This document shows, one piece after another, positions 4,101 through 6,352 of a DNA stretch of 6,352 nt (position 1 is the stretch's first letter; every line of letters starts with the position of its first letter). A program made the translations under genes and the position numbers. Source of the DNA: Bacteroidales bacterium UBA4417. GTDB taxonomy: Bacteria > Bacteroidota > Bacteroidia > Bacteroidales > UBA4417. The notes beneath the pieces were generated by a model that made no database searches, had not been told where the DNA came from, and saw only the letters and a program-made list of their open reading frames with translations. Location: the NCBI GenBank assembly GCA_002389705.1, contig DGQJ01000106.1:806-7157 (forward strand). Reading direction: 5' to 3'.

Positions 4101-6352
4101 GTCTGAGCCTGTTACCGGCCACATTTCCGATTCCTGATATGTAAATGCCCAGCGGGTAAAGAAAATCGTCGCCCTGGTTTATTTTTTTCGATAACGGACC
4201 ATTCACAAAAGATACAGAACTGCCCCCTGCCGGGATAACACAGTTTATTTCAGTGTTGCTGATGTTAAGTGTACCGCAATTCCATGGTGCATCAGGTATT
4301 GTATTGATCAATCCATTGGTGAGATATAAATTGCCTTTCACCTCAACCGCACCTCCTGTATTAACGCTGAGACCTGCAGCATTGTTGATTTCAAAATTAT
4401 TGAAAGCATTTGTTCCGGTAAAATTGCCCAGGCTGCCACCTATAGTTTGTAAGTTCGAACCCTGGTACGAAACTGTTGCGGTGCTTCCAGTTCCACTGTT
4501 AAATGATCCGCTGATCAGTTCCATGGTTCCCTGTATGATGAGTTGGCGGTTGTTTACACTGTTATCGAGTACAGGGCCGTTAATTTTCAGCGATTTGCAG
4601 ATGGTAAGATCTTTAGCAGGAAGTACCCTGGTTCCGGTTCCTGAAACCAGGATATTGGGTACGCTGTTATATAAATCGGCAACAATAGTATAGGTTCCGC
4701 TACCGCCATATTCAATCGTGCCGTTGTTTACACAGTCGAGGAATTCGGTATAAATGCCGGCAGGAAACGAGCCTGCCTCCAGGTAGAGCGTGCCACTGCC
4801 ATCAACCGTACCCAGGTTATGCCCGAAATAGGGCGAAACAATCTTAAGTTTGTTATTGATGGTTGTACGGTATGCCTGGCAGAAATTGCTGTTGGCAGTA
4901 ACTTCGTGATTTACGATAACAATAAACCCATTCGGCCCCCCGTCGGGACAAGGATATGTTGTGCCGCTGGTTTGAGTCCAGATGGTTTTATCGCTCCAGT
5001 TCCCGTTTTTGTTGCTGGTGTAAACCGGAACATCGGGTGGAAATGCTGCACTTGTCCCGGTCGTATATTCACCTCCCAGGTTATTTGACCCGGTATGGTT
5101 AAATGTAATCAGGTTCGTTGTGGCATTGTTTGTATTAGCCATACTCCAGCTTGTTCCCGGAACTATCAGGCGGGCAGCCATATAACTGGCTTCCAGCGTT
5201 CCTTTCACATCACTTTGCAGGTAGTTGAAAACCAAACTTCCCGTAAAACCGGTAATACCCGAACTGGTCACTTTCCAGTAATAGTCGAGTGCATTTGCAG
5301 GATCAATTACCGAAGGATGTCGCTTCGAAACGGGATTAATCTGAACATAACCTACTGTTCCTGAACTTGATTTTGATAATGTTACGGGCGTATATTTGCC
5401 GGGTGTTCCCATTGGGTACACGAACGATGCTGTTGCCCCGGTCGGGAAGAGTTTCCGCACGCCCTGGCTACTGAAAACACCATCTGTTTTAATCATTTTT
5501 GTGGCACTGTACGACGAACCCTGAATGTTACTGCTCAGACCAAGCGAAAGCAGGTATTCGCCAATATCAAATATTCCCTGTGTTAATGCAAGGTCTTCTT
5601 CAAGGTAAATGTCATTGTCGAGTAATACGCCGGAGGTGTTATTGATTTCGAGCCGGCCAAAATTTCCCTCACCCGATACATGCTGGGGTGTTGTCCCCAT
5701 AAGTCTTATACCTGTGTTAGCTGCATTATTATCCGTAAAACGGGCATTATTTTTGAAATTTCCTGAAACCTGTATCAGCCTGGCGCCCAGTATCAGCGTA
5801 CCGGAACTCAATACAAGATCGTCGAGCACATTGCACGATGTATTCAATGTAAGCGATGCCCCCGGACTTATCGTGAGATTATAAAAGTTTGTTGCTCCTG
5901 TCAGGGTTTGCGCCCCCAGGTAGGATGAACTGTTCGAAGCACTGAAGGTAGTAAGATTAGTACCTGCCACATACCCGGCAGCACCTGCATTATTGGTAAA
6001 ATTACCGTTAAAAGTTGTGTTGATGTTATTGGTATTAAAAACAGTATTGGTTCCGATCACCAGATTGCCGTTAAGTACCAGCGGGCTTACCATTAATTTG
6101 GCTGTTGCAACATTACCGGCCGATCCGCTCAGGGTAAGGTTATTCAGTGGCAGGCCTGATTCAATTTGAAATGTTTGATTGCCGGTTGCCGCCGGGGCTA
6201 ATGTAATAGTACCGCCGGTTACGCTGCCCGATGCAGGTCTGAGATATAGATCGCCAAATATATTTCCGCCAGCACCACGTACCAGGGTGAGGTTACCCCC
6301 CGACATGGTGAACTGGCTTCCATCATTCAGTACTTCCAGTTTTGCATTATTG
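1141..6352 (-). CDS. Giant secreted repeat protein (adhesin-like) with T9SS type A C-terminal sorting domain; 5' end cut by window
   Basis: The frame is open from the right edge to TGA at 1141-1143. An ATG at 6304-6306 is internal: the 15 codons before it are open and continue the same repeat style (LEVLNDGSQFT), so the true start and signal peptide lie outside. Numbering from that Met gives 1721 residues. In order: beta-solenoid-like strands (1-280), supermodule A (281-418), a GNW...W segment and second solenoid (430-668), supermodule A' (705-850), three Ig/PKD-like domains (865-942, 945-1027, 1031-1107), a WTG...DWN..GNW segment and third solenoid (1110-1250), a conserved beta region (1266-1632) and a T9SS sorting domain (1645-1721). 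Composition is rich in Asn, Gly, Ser and Thr with no catalytic motif I recognise. By family knowledge it should cross the outer membrane through T9SS and be released or anchored at the surface. An adhesive or structural role is inference. It is the first visible gene of the operon and overlaps the next start by 4 nt. Confidence 0.93.
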   Translation of the reverse strand, partial: NNAKLEVLNDGSQFTMSGGNLTLVRGAGGNIFGDLYLRPASGSVTGGTITLAPAATGNQTFQIESGLPLNNLTLSGSAGNVATAKLMVSPLVLNGNLVIGTNTVFNTNNINTTFNGNFTNNAGAAGYVAGTNLTTFSASNSSSYLGAQTLTGATNFYNLTISPGASLTLNTSCNVLDDLVLSSGTLILGARLIQVSGNFKNNARFTDNNAANTGIRLMGTTPQHVSGEGNFGRLEINNTSGVLLDNDIYLEEDLALTQGIFDIGEYLLSLGLSSNIQGSSYSATKMIKTDGVFSSQGVRKLFPTGATASFVYPMGTPGKYTPVTLSKSSSGTVGYVQINPVSKRHPSVIDPANALDYYWKVTSSGITGFTGSLVFNYLQSDVKGTLEASYMAARLIVPGTSWSMANTNNATTNLITFNHTGSNNLGGEYTTGTSAAFPPDVPVYTSNKNGNWSDKTIWTQTSGTTYPCPDGGPNGFIVIVNHEVTANSNFCQAYRTTINNKLKIVSPYFGHNLGTVDGSGTLYLEAGSFPAGIYTEFLDCVNNGTIEYGGSGTYTIVADLYNSVPNILVSGTGTRVLPAKDLTICKSLKINGPVLDNSVNNRQLIIQGTMELISGSFNSGTGSTATVSYQGSNLQTIGGSLGNFTGTNAFNNFEINNAAGLSVNTGGAVEVKGNLYLTNGLINTIPDAPWNCGTLNISNTEINCVIPAGGSSVSFVNGPLSKKINQGDDFLYPLGIYISGIGNVAGNRLRLSSSKSGTILWTASYNNPNPTFNSFTAPLEGVSSKEYWNVQALAGSKSVININWNPESDITPLVTQNGLTDITISSYSSGSWQRVNTTAAGDDYNGTASTSALETSAGSNDYTLASLSLLRPKAKLDPTGPTCGDAGIPVSFVSPTSIPFSYELNYSVDNVAQPPVTISALPYTLPTPIPGVYKLTSFTYNNGAGNGVVDASTVTVNAIPTTADAGPDQALCGITSATLNANPLGITTGTGVWSIVSGKGGTLISPTSRTSQFIGLNGTSYKLRWTISNGSCTSADDVLINFTLLPLAPSALATQTLCESLTISDIQVTPPPGSTVTWFTTPTGGTVLPNSQLVTSGEYYAESNAGTGCLSLTRTKVTVTVIQQVWTGAISTDWNVPGNWSCGSIPNLNSNIQIPNVANKPVLSTGATGAVKNINISSNSSLTVTNNTLQIAGSITNSGTFTATGGTIEMKGTSAQVLGTNVFNGNIIKGLTINNAAGVTLQGLLSVTGVVNAVSGNLASGGNLTLASTAAQTALVDGTGTGSITGNVTMQRYLPSGFGYKYLSSPFQSATVNEFADDVDLAATFPTFYAYDEDNHRDSAGVSIYSSGWVKYVTTANPLVPVNGYAANMGANAAAKTINATGVVNSGNLTRTLYNHNRVYTKGFNLAGNPYPSPINWNAASGWTKTNIDNALYYFDASTTDQYTGTYSTYINGISSNGIANGIIPSMQGFFIHVSNGSYPVTATLAMDNRVRINNLTPVFHKSETAQELPLVRLSAAYENKNVIDPVVVYFDANASQGFDQMLDALKLMNTDLNVPNLYAVTPQTDLLSISALPLPADSITRVPLGIKTEKAGWVILSAANLDNIPSGLNVYLADDATGRVLNLQQIPTYRVNISPGSVNNRFALLFSEKEINGIINESNVFYANIENGKLKVYVNLPFANESRLTILNVLGQVMQQQTLYGNGQHDIDTRLTGGIYILSLQSQQGINSIKIYIPK
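1144..1374 (-). other. T9SS type A C-terminal sorting domain (encoded by the giant gene)
   Basis: Residues 1645-1721 of the giant protein show the sorting-domain pattern: GKLKVYVNL (1654-1662), SRLTILNVLGQVMQQQ (1668-1683), HDIDTRLTGGIYILSLQ (1691-1707) and a last strand SIKIYIPK at the exact C-terminus. The core N.LGQ, then l..GIYil.l, then K..i.k is the type A hallmark. The usual PNP-like motif at the domain start is absent, replaced by FYANIENGK. By family knowledge this domain directs passage through the T9SS outer-membrane channel and is then normally cleaved off. Confidence 0.9.
1411..2511 (-). other. Conserved C-terminal beta region preceding the sorting domain
   Basis: Residues 1266-1632 of the giant protein follow a layout I recognise from many Bacteroidota T9SS cargo proteins: GNVTMQRYLP (1271-1280), YKYLSSPF (1285-1292), a YDEDN..SGW stretch (1316-1334), GFNLAGNPYPSPINW (1388-1402), a YYFD segment (1418-1421), MQGFFIHV (1452-1459), VVVYFDANASQGFDQMLDALKL (within 1512-1533) and NRFALLF (1626-1632) just before the sorting domain. 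No catalytic residues are evident and the function of this region is unknown to me. Its presence says the protein belongs to a common class of large surface or secreted repeat proteins. Confidence 0.7.
2557..2667 (-). repeat. Beta-solenoid-like repeat block 3
   Basis: Residues 1214-1250 read KGLTINNAAGVTLQG, then a V.GVV.AVSGNLASGGNLT stretch. This is the same unit as in blocks 1 and 2 and shares INNAAG with block 2. The upstream segment 1156-1200 (NINISSNSSLTVTNNTL, then SGTFTATGGTIEMKG) is probably further, more degenerate coils of the same solenoid. Confidence 0.6.
2986..3714 (-). other. Three Ig/PKD-like domains in tandem within the giant protein
   Basis: Residues 865-942 start GPTCGD and end VTVN. 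Residues 945-1027 have the PKD-like pattern ADAGPDQALCG, GVWSIVSG, SQFIGL, YKLRWTISNGSC and VLINF, with Cys957 and Cys1017 placed for a disulfide. Residues 1031-1107 have the pattern Q.LCESLTISDIQV, VTWFTTPTGG, SGEYYAESNAGTGC and VTVTV, with Cys1043 and Cys1094 likewise. Such domains are common spacers or ligand-binding modules in Bacteroidota surface proteins. The first is the least certain. Disulfides are inference from spacing. Confidence 0.7.
3757..4194 (-). repeat. Supermodule copy A' in the giant protein
   Basis: Residues 705-850. Landmarks are FLYPLG (715-720), EYWNV (771-775), GSW (815-817) and NDYTLA (845-850), in the same order and with similar spacing to copy A. It is preceded by VSFVNGPLSKKI (698-709), the usual lead-in to this module, and followed by a Pro/Lys linker (RPKAKLDP) before the Ig-like domains. 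Confidence 0.6.
4303..4611 (-). repeat. Beta-solenoid-like repeat block 2
   Basis: Residues 566-668 carry the same unit twice: CKSLKINGPVLD with LIIQGTMELISGSFNSG (about 570-605), and NNFEINNAAGLSVN with VEVKGNLYLTNGLIN (636-668). It lies between the GNW segment (435-446) and supermodule A'. Confidence 0.6.
5053..5466 (-). repeat. Supermodule copy A in the giant protein
   Basis: Residues 281-418. Landmarks shared with copy A' are FVYPMG (295-300), YYWKV (342-346), TSW (385-387) and GEYTTG (412-417). The copy follows a solenoid block ending near residue 260. Similarity is at the level of protein landmarks only; no obvious DNA-level repeat is visible, so the duplication is old or the module is widely shared. 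Confidence 0.6.
5569..6147 (-). repeat. Beta-solenoid-like repeat block 1
   Basis: Residues 54-246 contain at least three degenerate copies of a unit of about 30 residues: an F/L-x-N-L-t-I/L strand, an Asn/Gly turn, then a v.l.g.L.l..G.l strand pair. Copies start at LNNLTLSGSAG (54-64), FYNLTISPGASLTLN (141-155) and FGRLEINNTSGVLLD (216-230). The alternating hydrophobic pattern with Asn/Gly turns suggests a right-handed beta-helix or similar solenoid; the fold is inference. Confidence 0.6.

Noticed and set aside
4253..4693. Plus-strand open frames, the longest 146 residues, opposite the giant gene
   Set aside because: They lie antisense to a continuous coding frame with clear protein features, and show no family signature or start context. 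The same holds for the other plus-strand frames in the window.
1144..6352. Possibility that the repeat-rich region is a non-coding tandem array or CRISPR
   Set aside because: The repetition is at the protein level only and degenerate; there are no constant-length direct DNA repeats with spacers.

Overview
The window holds three tightly packed genes, all on the minus strand, so the order of transcription runs from the right edge to the left. Both end genes are cut by the window edges. The organism is almost certainly a Bacteroidota bacterium: the large protein ends in a type IX secretion (T9SS) C-terminal sorting domain, a system confined to that phylum, and two of the three proteins have signal peptides ending in Ala-Gln (ASA|Q, AKA|Q), a common Bacteroidota pattern. 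The absence of clear Shine-Dalgarno sequences before the starts fits as well. I cannot place it more finely; an environmental Sphingobacteriia- or Chitinophagia-like lineage is a guess.

Region by region (transcription order): (1) 6352 to 1141, a giant secreted protein. At least 1736 residues are visible and its N-terminus lies beyond the right edge. It has beta-solenoid-like repeats, two copies of a larger supermodule, three Ig/PKD-like domains, another short solenoid, a conserved C-terminal beta region with a GNPYPSPINW motif, and a T9SS sorting domain. (2) 1144 to 617, a complete 175-residue secreted DUF4402-family protein whose ATG overlaps the TGA of the giant gene (ATGA). (3) 613 to 1, the first 204 residues of an exported protein, starting 3 nt after the DUF4402 stop. 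It looks most like the N-terminus of an outer-membrane usher-like protein, but that call is tentative.

The 4-nt overlap and 3-nt gap make a single operon very likely. Inference: a T9SS-exported repeat adhesin, a small DUF4402 subunit and an outer-membrane usher-like protein are made together, which suggests a cell-surface or fimbria-like assembly. DUF4402 proteins are also known beside chaperone-usher genes in Proteobacteria, which makes the pairing notable. No PapD-like chaperone is visible; if there is one, it lies outside the window.

There is no non-coding stretch longer than 3 nt. I see no promoter, terminator, tRNA, rRNA, CRISPR array, insertion sequence or attachment site. The operon promoter must lie beyond the right edge and the terminator beyond the left edge.
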